A stretch of DNA of 64,000 nt from Candidatus Berkiella aquae (GTDB lineage Bacteria > Pseudomonadota > Gammaproteobacteria > Berkiellales > Berkiellaceae). Made by a program: the position numbers and the translations under genes. The stretch spans positions 1,612,001-1,676,000 of the forward strand of contig NZ_LKAJ02000001.1 of assembly GCF_001431295.2 (NCBI RefSeq). The letters are read 5' to 3'. Every line of letters begins with the position of its first letter. Position 1 is the first letter of the stretch. The notes under the pieces were generated by a model. The model was given only the letters and a program-made list of their open reading frames with translations. It did not search any database and was not told the DNA's origin. Positions 56,309-64,000 of the stretch are shown here, piece by piece.

Positions 56309-56581
56309 ATGTACGTTACGATATTAGGTGCTTTGCTTGTGATTATGATATTTTTTGTTTTGATGCCTTGTTATTATGTTAACAAGGTTATTTTTAACAA
56401 AATGTTTTCCTATTTTATTTTTTTAACTTGTTGGTATTTAATTTACGCTATTTGTGAATTATTTGATCTTCCTTACTTTATGCTTGCCGCAGTTGCTATT
56501 GCAGCAGCGATTGCGTATGGGTTTGATTATTTAAGAAAGTCTAAGAAAATAGCGTTCATTAATCGGTATTTTGCGGAATGA
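56309..56581 (+). CDS. Small membrane protein
   Basis: 90 residues with three hydrophobic helices (VTILGALLVIMIFFVLMPC, MFSYFIFLTCWYLIYAIC, FMLAAVAIAAAIAYGF) and a basic tail. Nine bases after the PEBP gene and probably the last gene of the rtcB unit. No family recognised. Confidence 0.6.
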   Translation: MYVTILGALLVIMIFFVLMPCYYVNKVIFNKMFSYFIFLTCWYLIYAICELFDLPYFMLAAVAIAAAIAYGFDYLRKSKKIAFINRYFAE

Positions 56582-56630
56582 TATATTATTTTGTTACACT
56601 GCTTCCGCAGTTTTAGGTAATGTGAATTAT

Positions 56631-56692
56631 TTCCTCCCCCCATGTAAGCATTCACGGCTAACGCCGTTTCATACTTACATGGGGGGGAAGAA
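56631..56692. repeat. Long intergenic hairpin element
   Basis: Imperfect ~17-bp arms ttcctccccccatgtaag and cttacatgggggggaag, with a second hairpin acggc/gccgt nested inside. It lies between convergent genes, has no T-run and is not part of a gene; the nested structure looks like a dispersed repeat element. Confidence 0.8.
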
Positions 56693-56700
56693 GTTATCCC

Positions 56701-57681
56701 CTAGAGAGCCGCGGTAGCGGCGACACAAGATGCCACTGCTGTGTGCTGTGATTGCTCTCTATATATTTTCGCACACTCAACCGGCGAATAAGGCTCAAAA
56801 TAACCTTCTATTTCTAATTGAGCTAGCCATTTGGCGGTAGCCGGCTGTAGCATAATATTTTTTAAAATATGCAATTTAATCGCAGAAGAACGTTCTGTTT
56901 CCATGGCGGTAAATAAAGCAACAAGCGCATCAAATGACAAGGGCCCCAACTGTTGCTCACAGCAAGCAACGATATTTTGTGCGCCCACGCGCAAAATATC
57001 TAAATAGCTTTTTATGCCATCATAAATAGCCAATTCGCTTTGCTTGGTTAAACGCTCGGGCGAAAATAAAGCCACACCCGTATTGTGATGAATAGCTTCA
57101 TCTTTCAGAATATTCAATAAAGTGGCTTTTAAGCTTCCCCATTGGCAGCTTTTACCCAGCGTTTTGTAGTATGCGATCCCCCAGCCTTCTAATACGGTTT
57201 GAATCAGAAAATACAGCGTATTCACATCACAAACTTCTATCATATTAGAAATATGTTGAATAAACTTGCCTTGTGGAGTGACTCGTTGCGTAACATCAAG
57301 GTAGGGGGCAAGCCATGATAAATGTACTGCTTCATCGCTAGCAATCAGTCCATACATTTGCCTGATTTCGGTTGTTTCTCCCAGGGTAATCATCTTAGCA
57401 CAATAGGCAAGTCCCGCTTTTTCGATAAAATAAGATTCGGTTAAGACAAAATTGTTGCACGATTTTACAATCTGGTGTTGTTTTGTCTCATCTAATTGTT
57501 GAAAAAGCTTACTATGCGGTAGGCCATATAAGGCGGCAGACCATGCAGGCAAGCTGCTATCAAAGGAAGGAGGCTCCGCTAATCGCCCTTTACGACGCAG
57601 GCTACCTTGTAATGTTTTATCCAGAGAGGGATTATCACCTTGATGAGGCAGATAGAGGCTATTGACGATTGAGTGCGACAT
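56701..57681 (-). CDS. Diiron ferritin-like oxygenase
   Basis: 326 residues, mostly helical. Carboxylate/histidine pairs of the diiron four-helix bundle are visible: Glu in VLTESYFIEKAGLAYC, SDEAVHLSW (ExxH), LEGWGIAYYKTL and LKDEAIHHNTG (second ExxH). The set fits ferritin-like oxygenases such as the AurF or aldehyde-decarbonylase-like groups; substrate unknown. It stands alone between two convergent/divergent neighbours. Confidence 0.75.
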   Translation of the reverse strand: MSHSIVNSLYLPHQGDNPSLDKTLQGSLRRKGRLAEPPSFDSSLPAWSAALYGLPHSKLFQQLDETKQHQIVKSCNNFVLTESYFIEKAGLAYCAKMITLGETTEIRQMYGLIASDEAVHLSWLAPYLDVTQRVTPQGKFIQHISNMIEVCDVNTLYFLIQTVLEGWGIAYYKTLGKSCQWGSLKATLLNILKDEAIHHNTGVALFSPERLTKQSELAIYDGIKSYLDILRVGAQNIVACCEQQLGPLSFDALVALFTAMETERSSAIKLHILKNIMLQPATAKWLAQLEIEGYFEPYSPVECAKIYREQSQHTAVASCVAATAAL

Positions 57682-57768
57682 AAGGATGATAGGCCTTTTG
57701 ATTTTAAACTGTTTTTTAGTTTAGCTACTTTTTAATTTAATCATCAACTAACACTGGCCATAGTAATA

Positions 57769-58263
57769 ATGAATCATAATATCTCTATCCGATCTGCAAA
57801 GTTGACTGACTGCCAAGTAATTTACGATATGGCTTATGAACTAGCCAAAATGCAAGAGTTGCTTCATCGCTTCTGCTTAACACTGCAAAGTTTACAAACG
57901 ATGCTTACCGATCTCACAGAAGCAACCCAAACAATCGTTGCGGAACAAGAAGGAAAAGTGGTTGCCTTTGCGATGTATACCTTATTGAAAAATAATCGCC
58001 TTTATCATGATGGTTATGCGATGTATATCGATGAGCTTTATGTTTTACCTGAAAATCGCAATCAAGGAATAGGCAAGGGAATGTTTCAATATATTGGCAG
58101 TATCGCCCTGAAACACAATTGCAATCGATTGGAATGGTGGGTTGAACAAAATAATCAAGAAGCTTTTGCTTTTTATGAACATATCGGAGCGCGTGCGCTA
58201 ACCGAATTTATGACTTTTCGCTTACAAAAACCTGCTTTAGAAACTTTCGTTACCCATATTTAA
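57769..58263 (+). CDS. GNAT N-acetyltransferase
   Basis: 164 residues of the GNAT fold. The acetyl-CoA loop is LYVLPENRNQGIGKGMFQYIG (motif A, R/QxxGxG/A), followed by HNCNRLEWWVEQNNQEAFAFYEHIGA. It resembles spermidine/spermine-type acetyltransferases in size and in the start IRSAKLTDCQVIYDMAYELA. Substrate unknown. Confidence 0.93.
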   Translation: MNHNISIRSAKLTDCQVIYDMAYELAKMQELLHRFCLTLQSLQTMLTDLTEATQTIVAEQEGKVVAFAMYTLLKNNRLYHDGYAMYIDELYVLPENRNQGIGKGMFQYIGSIALKHNCNRLEWWVEQNNQEAFAFYEHIGARALTEFMTFRLQKPALETFVTHI

Positions 58264-58302
58264 CCTGCGATATGGGTAACGTTAGTTAATAGCTATTGCA
58301 TA

Positions 58303-58539
58303 TTAGTAGTTGTCATAACCACGTTGTGAGCTATCGTAAATAGCGCCACCTAATGCACCGACACCAGCACCAATTAAAGCGCCTTCACCTGCATGGCCTG
58401 AAATAGCACCAATAGCAGCACCACCAACGGTACCAATTGCCGCACCACTTAAAATGCTTTGTTCTGATTGCGTCATATTAGAACAGCCTACAAGTGAAAC
58501 CATCGCAACAACAGGTATCAATTTAATTAAATGTTTCAT
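58303..58539 (-). CDS. Glycine-zipper lipoprotein
   Basis: 78 residues from the ATG at 58539 (AAGGAGGGACACGG just upstream). Signal peptide with lipobox LVGC (SLVGCSNM), then a glycine zipper (ILSGAAIGTVGGAAIGAISG, ALIGAGVGALGGAI). This is the OmpA-/Slp-like zipper lipoprotein type that associates with the outer membrane. Confidence 0.88.
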   Translation of the reverse strand: MKHLIKLIPVVAMVSLVGCSNMTQSEQSILSGAAIGTVGGAAIGAISGHAGEGALIGAGVGALGGAIYDSSQRGYDNY

Positions 58540-58619
58540 TCCGTGTCCCTCCTTAAAAGACATCTACAAACATAGACAAAAATGAAACAGTTTCAGTGCA
58601 TACACAACGAACAATATAA

Positions 58620-58736
58620 TTAACGTGTTCCTGATACAAATCCTGCACGTTCGCTATAAGAAGCAACCCCACTTACAGCACAGCTAGATAAGCAAAAACA
58701 TAAACAAATTAATAACATTGTAATAGGTGTCTTCAA
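58620..58736 (-). CDS. Tiny lipoprotein (38 residues)
   Basis: Hand-translated. TTG start eight bases after AAGG, hydrophobic signal (ITMLLICLCFCLSSC) with lipobox LSSC, mature part AVSGVASYSERAGFVSG then TR. Entericidin-like in size. It lies 80 bases before the glycine-zipper gene on the same strand. Confidence 0.6.
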   Translation of the reverse strand: MKTPITMLLICLCFCLSSCAVSGVASYSERAGFVSGTR

Positions 58737-58848
58737 ATGACTAACCTTGTTTCATTAATGGTCTTTATGTTTTTTCGGCAGATAATGTAATTACGCAGAG
58801 GTGAAAATGTGCTCAGTGATTTTAATCAACTGAGCACACAAGGGAGAA

Positions 58849-59319
58849 TTAACGGCGAGGAATAAACGTACGAGTATGCGTTGGCGCAAAAGAAGGTGTT
58901 CTTGTAGGAACAAATGTACGGGTATGCGATGGCGCAGCCGTATGTGTTCTTGTAGGCGTAAACGTACGAGAGACACCACCTGGTACGAAAGTACTGGTAT
59001 GTGATGGCGCAGTAGGCGTTCTTACACCACCTGGTACAAACGTACTGGTATGTGTTGGACGATGTACACCACCTGGAACAAAGGTACGTGAGTGGGTTGG
59101 CCAAAGACCTGTAAAGGGTCGATAAATACTTGGCCAAAAACCAACAGTTACATTTGATCCGGCTGTAAAGTGAATCAAGCTAGCAAACGTTGCTGCAGCT
59201 ACGAGGCTGTATAAAAAAGCTAAGCCAAAAGCAACCCCAAATGGGCCGCTTGCAAGGAGTAAAGAGGCGCCAAAAGTGGCTAATCCAATCCCCGCGAGTG
59301 TTGTTCTACTGATTGCCAT
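58849..59319 (-). CDS. Membrane protein with HTxTFVPGGV-type repeats
   Basis: 156 residues; AGGAGAG precedes the ATG. Two hydrophobic helices (~5-25 and 28-52) are followed by a Thr/Pro/Arg-rich tail of short repeats: HSRTFVPGGV, HTSTFVPGGV (twice), HTRTFVPTRT and HTRTFIPRR. The tail looks surface-exposed and repetitive at DNA level too. Same strand and spacing as the double-glycine peptide just upstream, possibly one unit. Confidence 0.75.
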   Translation of the reverse strand: MAISRTTLAGIGLATFGASLLLASGPFGVAFGLAFLYSLVAAATFASLIHFTAGSNVTVGFWPSIYRPFTGLWPTHSRTFVPGGVHRPTHTSTFVPGGVRTPTAPSHTSTFVPGGVSRTFTPTRTHTAAPSHTRTFVPTRTPSFAPTHTRTFIPRR

Positions 59320-59347
59320 AATAGCGCTCTCCTAATAAGGGTTTAGA

Positions 59348-59590
59348 TTAATAACAATAGGTATCAACCATATCGCCCATGTACATACCGGTGTAGGGGT
59401 CAAATACAGGTGTTACCACTTGTTGGCAAACAGGCGCTGCATACACTGGGTATGAAGGATAAGAGTAATAAGTAGGGTAAGAAGCCAGAATACCAAGAGT
59501 CATTGCACCTAAGCCAAGACCAACACCAAGTAACAATGCATCGTTACCGCCAGAAATGGTGTTTAATTCAGTTGTTGTTAATTGACGCAT
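59348..59590 (-). CDS. Peptide with double-glycine leader
   Basis: 80 residues; AAGGGG precedes the ATG. The leader MRQLTTTELNTISGG is a textbook GG leader, followed by NDALLLGVGLGLGAMTLGIL (glycine-rich hydrophobic, class IIb-bacteriocin-like) and a Tyr/Pro-rich, Cys-containing end. C39 ABC exporters cleave after GG. No exporter or immunity gene is in the window; alternatively it is an envelope protein whose leader-like N-terminus serves secretion. Confidence 0.75.
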   Translation of the reverse strand: MRQLTTTELNTISGGNDALLLGVGLGLGAMTLGILASYPTYYSYPSYPVYAAPVCQQVVTPVFDPYTGMYMGDMVDTYCY

Positions 59591-59764
59591 AATTAATCCC
59601 CTTAATTTTTAATACAAAAGTCTAAGTTGTTCAGACGGTGCCAAAGTAACAAGCCTCAGAAAAACTATCAAGCGACTTTGCGCATGGCAGGATGAATGGC
59701 AAACACAAACAGACAGATGGTCGAACAAAGTCTTTACTTTGTGTGTTAGTTGTGAAACATATAT

Positions 59765-60514
59765 CTAAATAAATTCTATTGTTTGTGTCGTTTGCAATAA
59801 TATTTGCTGTAAAACAGCATGATCGGATATGACAACAGAGGTAGCCATGGGTGGCGTTATTTCTGGCGTCGATGTTGTTTGAGTGTGATTTTCATTATCA
59901 ATTTGCAATGGATACATCGGCGATAAACTATCTGAATCGAATAATATATCTGAAATGACTAAGGGTTCTACCGTGCAAATAGGTTGTAGGTTAAGTTCGA
60001 CTGGAATTTCCACTTCAAGCAAGTGCGTTAAAATTAAGGGTTTCGCTTCTGTAAAAGCAGAAGTTCCCATTGGACCCGAATTTTCTCCGGTCATCACATA
60101 CCATGCATAAGTCATCATATGAGCAGGTAATTGAGCATAATTGGTATGATAAGCTTCAAGTTGGATCCAGCTGCCTTTTTGCGAGTTGATTTCATGGGTT
60201 CCAAATAAACACTCGCCGAGTACATTGCTTCTAAAAGCATATTGCGTATCAAGGGAGGCATGGCTAGAAGAATTGTCACGGTTAATTAAATGATCTTGAG
60301 CGAGATTGCTAAAGGTGTCATAACTTTGGCCTTTGTCAGGAATAAAGACGTAAGCACCATTTAAAAATTCCTTAAAAAATTGATGACGCGCTACTTCATT
60401 GTTAGGAGCAATAGAGTCAATATAAGACAGAAGCGCTGCATCTTGTGTTGACAAGCAGGTGGCTGTCAATTGATAAAATTGTTCTAAAAATATGTAAATT
60501 GAAGGCTTTTTCAT
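59765..60514 (-). CDS. Hypothetical protein
   Basis: 249 residues, soluble. A helical start (IYIFLEQFYQLTATCLS), a middle with WIQLEAYHTNYAQLPAHMMTYAWYVMTGENSG, and a Thr/Pro-rich segment before the C-terminal helix. No ribosome binding site is obvious. No family recognised. Confidence 0.65.
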   Translation of the reverse strand: MKKPSIYIFLEQFYQLTATCLSTQDAALLSYIDSIAPNNEVARHQFFKEFLNGAYVFIPDKGQSYDTFSNLAQDHLINRDNSSSHASLDTQYAFRSNVLGECLFGTHEINSQKGSWIQLEAYHTNYAQLPAHMMTYAWYVMTGENSGPMGTSAFTEAKPLILTHLLEVEIPVELNLQPICTVEPLVISDILFDSDSLSPMYPLQIDNENHTQTTSTPEITPPMATSVVISDHAVLQQILLQTTQTIEFI

Positions 60515-60625
60515 TTAAACATCTCGCATAGATTCTGAGTAATTATATCAAAACGTTAAACGCTGCCAACAACACACATCTATTAGGGTATTTAAATAAC
60601 TAATAATTAGATCTTTATTCTAAAT

Positions 60626-60655
60626 TTGCTATCGTTTTAAAAGATGACCTATAGT
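60626..60655 (+). promoter_or_regulatory. Promoter of the P450 gene
   Basis: TTGCTA (60626-60631) and TATAGT (60650-60655) at 18-base spacing, about 40 bases before the ATG. Good match to the housekeeping sigma consensus. Confidence 0.5.
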
Positions 60656-60693
60656 GAATATGGTAATTAGTGCATATACACACGGAGGAGAAC

Positions 60694-62229
60694 ATGCTCA
60701 CAGGACCCAAGCAGTTATTATCATCAATGATACAAACGGTTTTAAATCCGTTACGCAAAATTGGCACAGGATTAACTTACTATATGGGTGATTCTGGTAA
60801 AATCATACGTGACGGGGAAAAATTCATGTTCACTGAGTTGGCCGATCGTGCTGTAGCAAGTCAACAAGGACATTCTTCAACTTATTTAGGGCTACCATTT
60901 TTATCTCTTTACCATTTTCATATTTTTACGGGTGAAAATTTTGTAAAAGAAGCAGTCTCTTATGGGGAATATAGCGAAAAATTTCCAGGAAAATTTGATG
61001 CCAAAGCTCGGTCTCTGTTTGACCCTGTTAAGGAATTTTTAGGTGATCCAGCCATCGTTAATATGAATGGCAAAGAAGTAAAAGCTGAACGTTTTGGAAT
61101 AAAAAATAATCTGTCGCAAGCAAGGGCCGTTAGTGCGGCGGCAAATGTCTTTGATAGAATGCTCAGCAATTGGGCTGAAGAGAAATCACTTAACCATATT
61201 ATCTGCTATGCATGCACGCAAATTATTGCAAAAGCTTGGTACAATCTTGATGAAGTGCCAGAAGAATTAATCCCTTTATTAAAAACGGCTGAGTATTATG
61301 TTTTTAATCGAGATAAAGTCAGCGACCAAGACTTTGAAAACTTGCGCCAGCAAATTAAGGACTTGAATGATCGTGTCATTTCAGAGCAAGAAGAAAATAT
61401 TAGAAAAGGGGAGAGCTATCTTACCTATCTTCAAGAAGCACGTGGTAAAAAAAGGCTTGCTGATCTGAATGCATTAGCAGGACTTGTTGTTGAAGGTAAT
61501 ATTACTACCGTTGTCACCGGAGCTTTGTTACAGATTGCGACCAATCAAGAATTACAAAATCGATTACGTGAAGAAATCAAATCCATCAATTTCGATATAG
61601 GAAGCCCTGAAGGCTATCAAAAGCTCAAAGAACTGCCACTGTTACATCAAGTTTATCTTGAAACCTTACGCTATTATTCACCCTCGCCTCCAATGGCACG
61701 ATATGCTTCAAAAGCGGGTACTATCAATGGCGTCCACATCCCTGCACGTTCATATCTGTTTATCCCACTGCGTCGAGTCATGCATGATCCAAAACAATGG
61801 TCTCATCCAGAGATCTTTGATCCAAGTCGGCATGAAGCGGGCAGTCGACGACTTAATGAGTTTCCATTAACCCCATTTTCAACGGGGCCGCGGGTTTGCC
61901 CAGCTTCATTTGGTTTTGCTGAAGCCATGTTTAAAATCGCGATAGCCAAAATCATTATGAATAATGAATTAACATTAACCTCTCATGCGGATATTGAAAC
62001 AATCCCGGTTGAGACCAAGGAACCTCGATTTAAGCAAACCTATTTTGTTAAGCTTAACAACCTTGCTCAGAAGGCAGAATCGCAAGCTGAGGTTGATCTG
62101 ACGCCAACACAGGTTTTAAGGATGAGGGGGGCAACTTCATATAGTCCAAATACCTCAAGCTCATCGACCTTAGAAAACAATACAAAGATCGGTCCTACTC
62201 AACAACAAAAACAAGCCTACCGAGTTTAG
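60694..62229 (+). CDS. Cytochrome P450-like protein
   Basis: 511 residues from the ATG at 60694 (GGAGGAG five bases before). P450 landmarks: ETLRYYSP (Glu323, Arg326, ExxR), PMARYASKAGTINGVHIPA, WSHPEIFDPSRH, and the heme loop PFSTGPRVCPASFGFAEAMF with Cys402. After the Cys the usual Gly is Pro, and the I-helix region VVEGNITTVV lacks the full A/G-G-x-D/E-T signature, so it may have altered oxygen chemistry. A long polar tail (~450-511) is unusual. Bacterial P450s without ferredoxin partners nearby are often involved in lipid or secondary metabolism; the substrate is unknown. Confidence 0.9.
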   Translation: MLTGPKQLLSSMIQTVLNPLRKIGTGLTYYMGDSGKIIRDGEKFMFTELADRAVASQQGHSSTYLGLPFLSLYHFHIFTGENFVKEAVSYGEYSEKFPGKFDAKARSLFDPVKEFLGDPAIVNMNGKEVKAERFGIKNNLSQARAVSAAANVFDRMLSNWAEEKSLNHIICYACTQIIAKAWYNLDEVPEELIPLLKTAEYYVFNRDKVSDQDFENLRQQIKDLNDRVISEQEENIRKGESYLTYLQEARGKKRLADLNALAGLVVEGNITTVVTGALLQIATNQELQNRLREEIKSINFDIGSPEGYQKLKELPLLHQVYLETLRYYSPSPPMARYASKAGTINGVHIPARSYLFIPLRRVMHDPKQWSHPEIFDPSRHEAGSRRLNEFPLTPFSTGPRVCPASFGFAEAMFKIAIAKIIMNNELTLTSHADIETIPVETKEPRFKQTYFVKLNNLAQKAESQAEVDLTPTQVLRMRGATSYSPNTSSSSTLENNTKIGPTQQQKQAYRV

Positions 62230-62251
62230 AGAAGTCCTCTAAGAAGACAAG

Positions 62252-62284
62252 CCACGATATACCTATGATATATCGTGGTTTTTA
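62252..62284 (+). terminator. Terminator after the P450 gene
   Basis: ccacgatata / tatatcgtgg stem with a seven-base loop, followed by TTTTT. Confidence 0.9.
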
Positions 62285-62924
62285 TCTGAAACATTATTCA
62301 GTTGGAAAGATACAAAACGTAATAAAACAACTCAAATCATGACGGTATCAGAGCTGACGATCGTCAAATGCTTACAAATGAAATGCCTATTTTCTGATTC
62401 GCCAACTTCGGCGGCGATGATTTCATGCTTTCAATTCAGTTTTTGAAACGATAAAAATACGATAATTGATGAATAATGAAAACTGTACACTTTTTATAGC
62501 CAATTTCCATGGTTATTACTTTCTGTTTTGCATGCACTTTAACCCATCTTCGCTAAAGCGATGCAGGTTCTAATTTTTGTTTTTTAAATCGTCTTGTTAC
62601 TATTAAGAACAGTCGGGTATACTCAATTTTTCTTAAGCAAGAGACACCATTTTTCTAAAAAAGTGATGTTTGCAAAAAAAAATTTAAAAAAAATTAAAAA
62701 TTTTTTGCCTCATGTTACGCTTAGCATAAGCGGCACATGAGTATCGCTAAGTCCTTGCAAAATCGAAAATTTTTTCGATTTAAACAAGAAAGCAAAACAT
62801 GGACGACGCGCAAAAGGATGTGAAAATTAAAGTAGAAAAGGGATCCAGTCTGTATATTTATTTTATTTTTCTAAACTTCTGTGCTAGATTTTGGATAGTT
62901 ACCCTAGTACTGAGGAGAACCTAA
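62285..62924. other. 640-base A+T-rich region upstream of the histone-like gene
   Basis: No gene of normal size. It holds a run of A/T tracts (62665-62706), a two-part hairpin (ctcatgt/acatgag enclosing cgctt/aagcg, 62709-62741), a palindrome aaatcgaaaa/ttttcgattt (62760-62782), and TGCTAGATT at about 62882, an extended -10 for the next gene. A 41-codon frame beginning at 62799 (DDAQKDVKIKVEKGSS) ends at the TAA directly before the next ATG; it may be a leader or chance. Confidence 0.5.
62709..62741. repeat. Two-part hairpin in the histone-gene upstream region
   Basis: Outer 7-bp stem and inner 5-bp stem around AGCAT, separated by a two-by-two internal loop. It may be a structured RNA or, read on the minus strand with the adjacent A-tract, a weak terminator. 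Confidence 0.6.
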
Positions 62925-63266
62925 ATGACAGTTCGTAAAAAGTCTGCAACGAAGAAGGCTACCAAGGCTAAAACCACCAAAAAGCGTAAAGTTGCTGCTA
63001 AAGTTGCTGCTAAAGTTGCTGCTCCTAAAGCACGCAAAACAGCAAAAAAACGCACGGTGAAAAAAGCAGCTGGTGCGAAGAAGAAAGTAGCAGCTAAGAA
63101 GCCAGCAGCTAAAAGAAAAACTGCTAAAAAGAAAGTAGCAGCTAAGAAGCCAGCGGCAAAAAGAAAAACCGCTAAAAGAAAAGTAGCTGCTAAAAAGAAA
63201 CCAGCAGCGAAAAAGGTAGCAAAGGCTCGTAAAAGAAGAACAGTTAAGAAAGCGAAAGCTGCTTAA
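62925..63266 (+). CDS. Lysine/alanine-rich histone H1-like protein
   Basis: 113 residues, about two thirds Lys/Ala/Arg, in repeats such as KKKVAAKKPAAKRKTAK. GAGGAGAAC precedes the ATG. This is the H1/HctB-like DNA-compacting type known from Chlamydia and Coxiella and also found in other bacteria (AlgP-like). Likely condenses the chromosome in a resting or transmissive stage; RpoS control would fit but is inference. A strong terminator follows. Confidence 0.9.
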   Translation: MTVRKKSATKKATKAKTTKKRKVAAKVAAKVAAPKARKTAKKRTVKKAAGAKKKVAAKKPAAKRKTAKKKVAAKKPAAKRKTAKRKVAAKKKPAAKKVAKARKRRTVKKAKAA

Positions 63267-63277
63267 TTATTCCTCTT

Positions 63278-63316
63278 AAAAACCGCGTTATGTCTTTGAT
63301 ATAACGCGGTTTTTTT
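63278..63316 (+). terminator. Terminator after the histone-like gene
   Basis: aaaaaccgcgttat / ataacgcggttttttt, a long GC-centred stem with a T-run. Confidence 0.95.
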
Positions 63317-63470
63317 ATGCCTCAACCTCATTCACTTTCTATCCAGCTTGTAGGATATTTGCCATTGTTCTATTCAGCCATTTCTGTTTTTTGCTTAAAG
63401 TCTTGACGAATACCTTCCACTTCTTAACTATTGCTGAATAAGATCTCAGTGAATATTAAAAACGATCAAG

Positions 63471-64000
63471 CTACGTGCTACGAAACTTTTTTTGCTTTTG
63501 AGTGGTTGGCTTGGTAGGTGTTGGAGCATCCGAAAGCTTTATATCATTCTGAGATTGTTGACGACGATGCGTATGCGTAACAGGTTTTGCTCTCTTGCTG
63601 CTTTGCTGACTAAAATAATCTGCTAACATCGCATCCATCTCGGGAGTTTTGTCGGCACGTTGAGATAAAGACATATACAAATGGTGAATTGCTGAGGCAA
63701 GTGAGATTCTATCTTTAGCTTTATCCGCTAACATTTGGTTTATAAAAGGCATTCCTAATTCTAAGTCATGTTGAAACATGGTTCCTAATGCATATACATC
63801 GGATGCAAAAGAGAATTTTGCTTTCGCTTCTTTATCATCGCTATATTTTGCAGCTAAAATTTCTGGTGCTAAATAGAATTCTGTTCCTTTTGGATCGGCT
63901 GTAATTGATGTTTCGCCGGGAGGTAATTGGAGTGAAAACCCGAAATCAAAGGAGCTAATGGTAATCTGAGCTCCTTCAATATTCATCATAAAATTTTCCG
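63471..64000 (-). CDS. Protein kinase C-lobe, 5' part outside the window
   Basis: Open to the window edge: the bases before the first internal ATG continue the frame as ENF-MMNIEGAQ, the usual xxENxM segment after the catalytic loop. Visible: SSFDFGFSLQLP (DFG), GTEFYLAPEILAAKY (APE), FSFASDVYALGTMFQ. The tail is Gln/Lys/Arg/Thr-rich with KRAKPVTHTHRRQQ and KQKKFRS. Shares C-lobe style with the kinase at 42218 and probably belongs to the same effector kinase family. Confidence 0.85.
   Translation of the reverse strand, partial: ENFMMNIEGAQITISSFDFGFSLQLPPGETSITADPKGTEFYLAPEILAAKYSDDKEAKAKFSFASDVYALGTMFQHDLELGMPFINQMLADKAKDRISLASAIHHLYMSLSQRADKTPEMDAMLADYFSQQSSKRAKPVTHTHRRQQSQNDIKLSDAPTPTKPTTQKQKKFRST

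Noticed and set aside
62799-62924. 41-codon frame ending at the histone-like start
   Set aside because: Suggestive position, but no ribosome binding site and a composition typical of A+T-rich noncoding DNA; kept only as a remark.

Overview
The window looks like a chromosome segment of a host-associated gammaproteobacterium of the Legionellales (Legionella/Coxiella/Berkiella-like). The evidence is moderate A+T richness, gammaproteobacterial housekeeping proteins (RpoS, RmuC, IspG, PhaZ, RtcB), a panG-type pantothenate operon, several Sel1-repeat proteins, eukaryotic-type protein kinases, giant repeat proteins, and many proteins whose basic tails resemble nuclear localisation signals. I cannot name the species from sequence alone. 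I saw no rRNA, tRNA, CRISPR array or intact insertion sequence.

Left third (1-25 kb): mostly core genes mixed with orphans. In order: a cut-off YiiX-like peptidase, a DMT permease, rmuC, rpoS and ispG. Then comes a cofactor block, panG-panB-panC (overlapping ATGA junctions) and coaX, which makes pantothenate and phosphorylates it towards CoA. Two divergent secreted Sel1-repeat proteins follow, then a possible double-glycine leader peptide, a frameshifted secreted gene, a permuted papain-like protein, a RidA protein, an organophosphate antiporter, a pair of paralogous membrane-inserting orphans, and a photolyase directly abutting a tyrosine recombinase.

Middle (25.8-44.5 kb): an exceptional FtsH-like protease with two AAA modules and a Sel1 segment; a Sua5/TsaC enzyme; a 2138-residue protein joining two blocks of 41-residue repeats to a possible glycosyltransferase-like segment and an SF2 helicase; and a storage/acetate block (Pta/Ptb-like, PhaZ, AckA). 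A plasmid-flavoured accessory stretch follows: a KfrA-like protein with candidate operators, a perfect 15-bp-arm palindrome, a small membrane protein, a kinase with an NLS-like N-terminus, and a second tyrosine recombinase.

Right part (44.6-64 kb): a 1618-residue protein with about eight copies of a ~140-residue helical repeat and a C-terminal His/Asp/Gln/Cys pattern like CE-clan proteases. Next is a HipBST-type tripartite toxin-antitoxin operon with three operator palindromes, then a 696-residue orphan with a basic tail, a DUF4015-type protein, rtcB, a PEBP protein, a diiron ferritin-like protein, and small envelope proteins including a clear double-glycine leader peptide. The window ends with a cytochrome P450, a lysine-rich histone H1-like protein, and the C-lobe of a second protein kinase running off the edge.

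Strongest candidates for undescribed biology: the tandem-AAA FtsH, the repeat + helicase giant, the eight-repeat giant with its putative cysteine-protease end, and the paralogous orphan pair at 20.9-23.0 kb.
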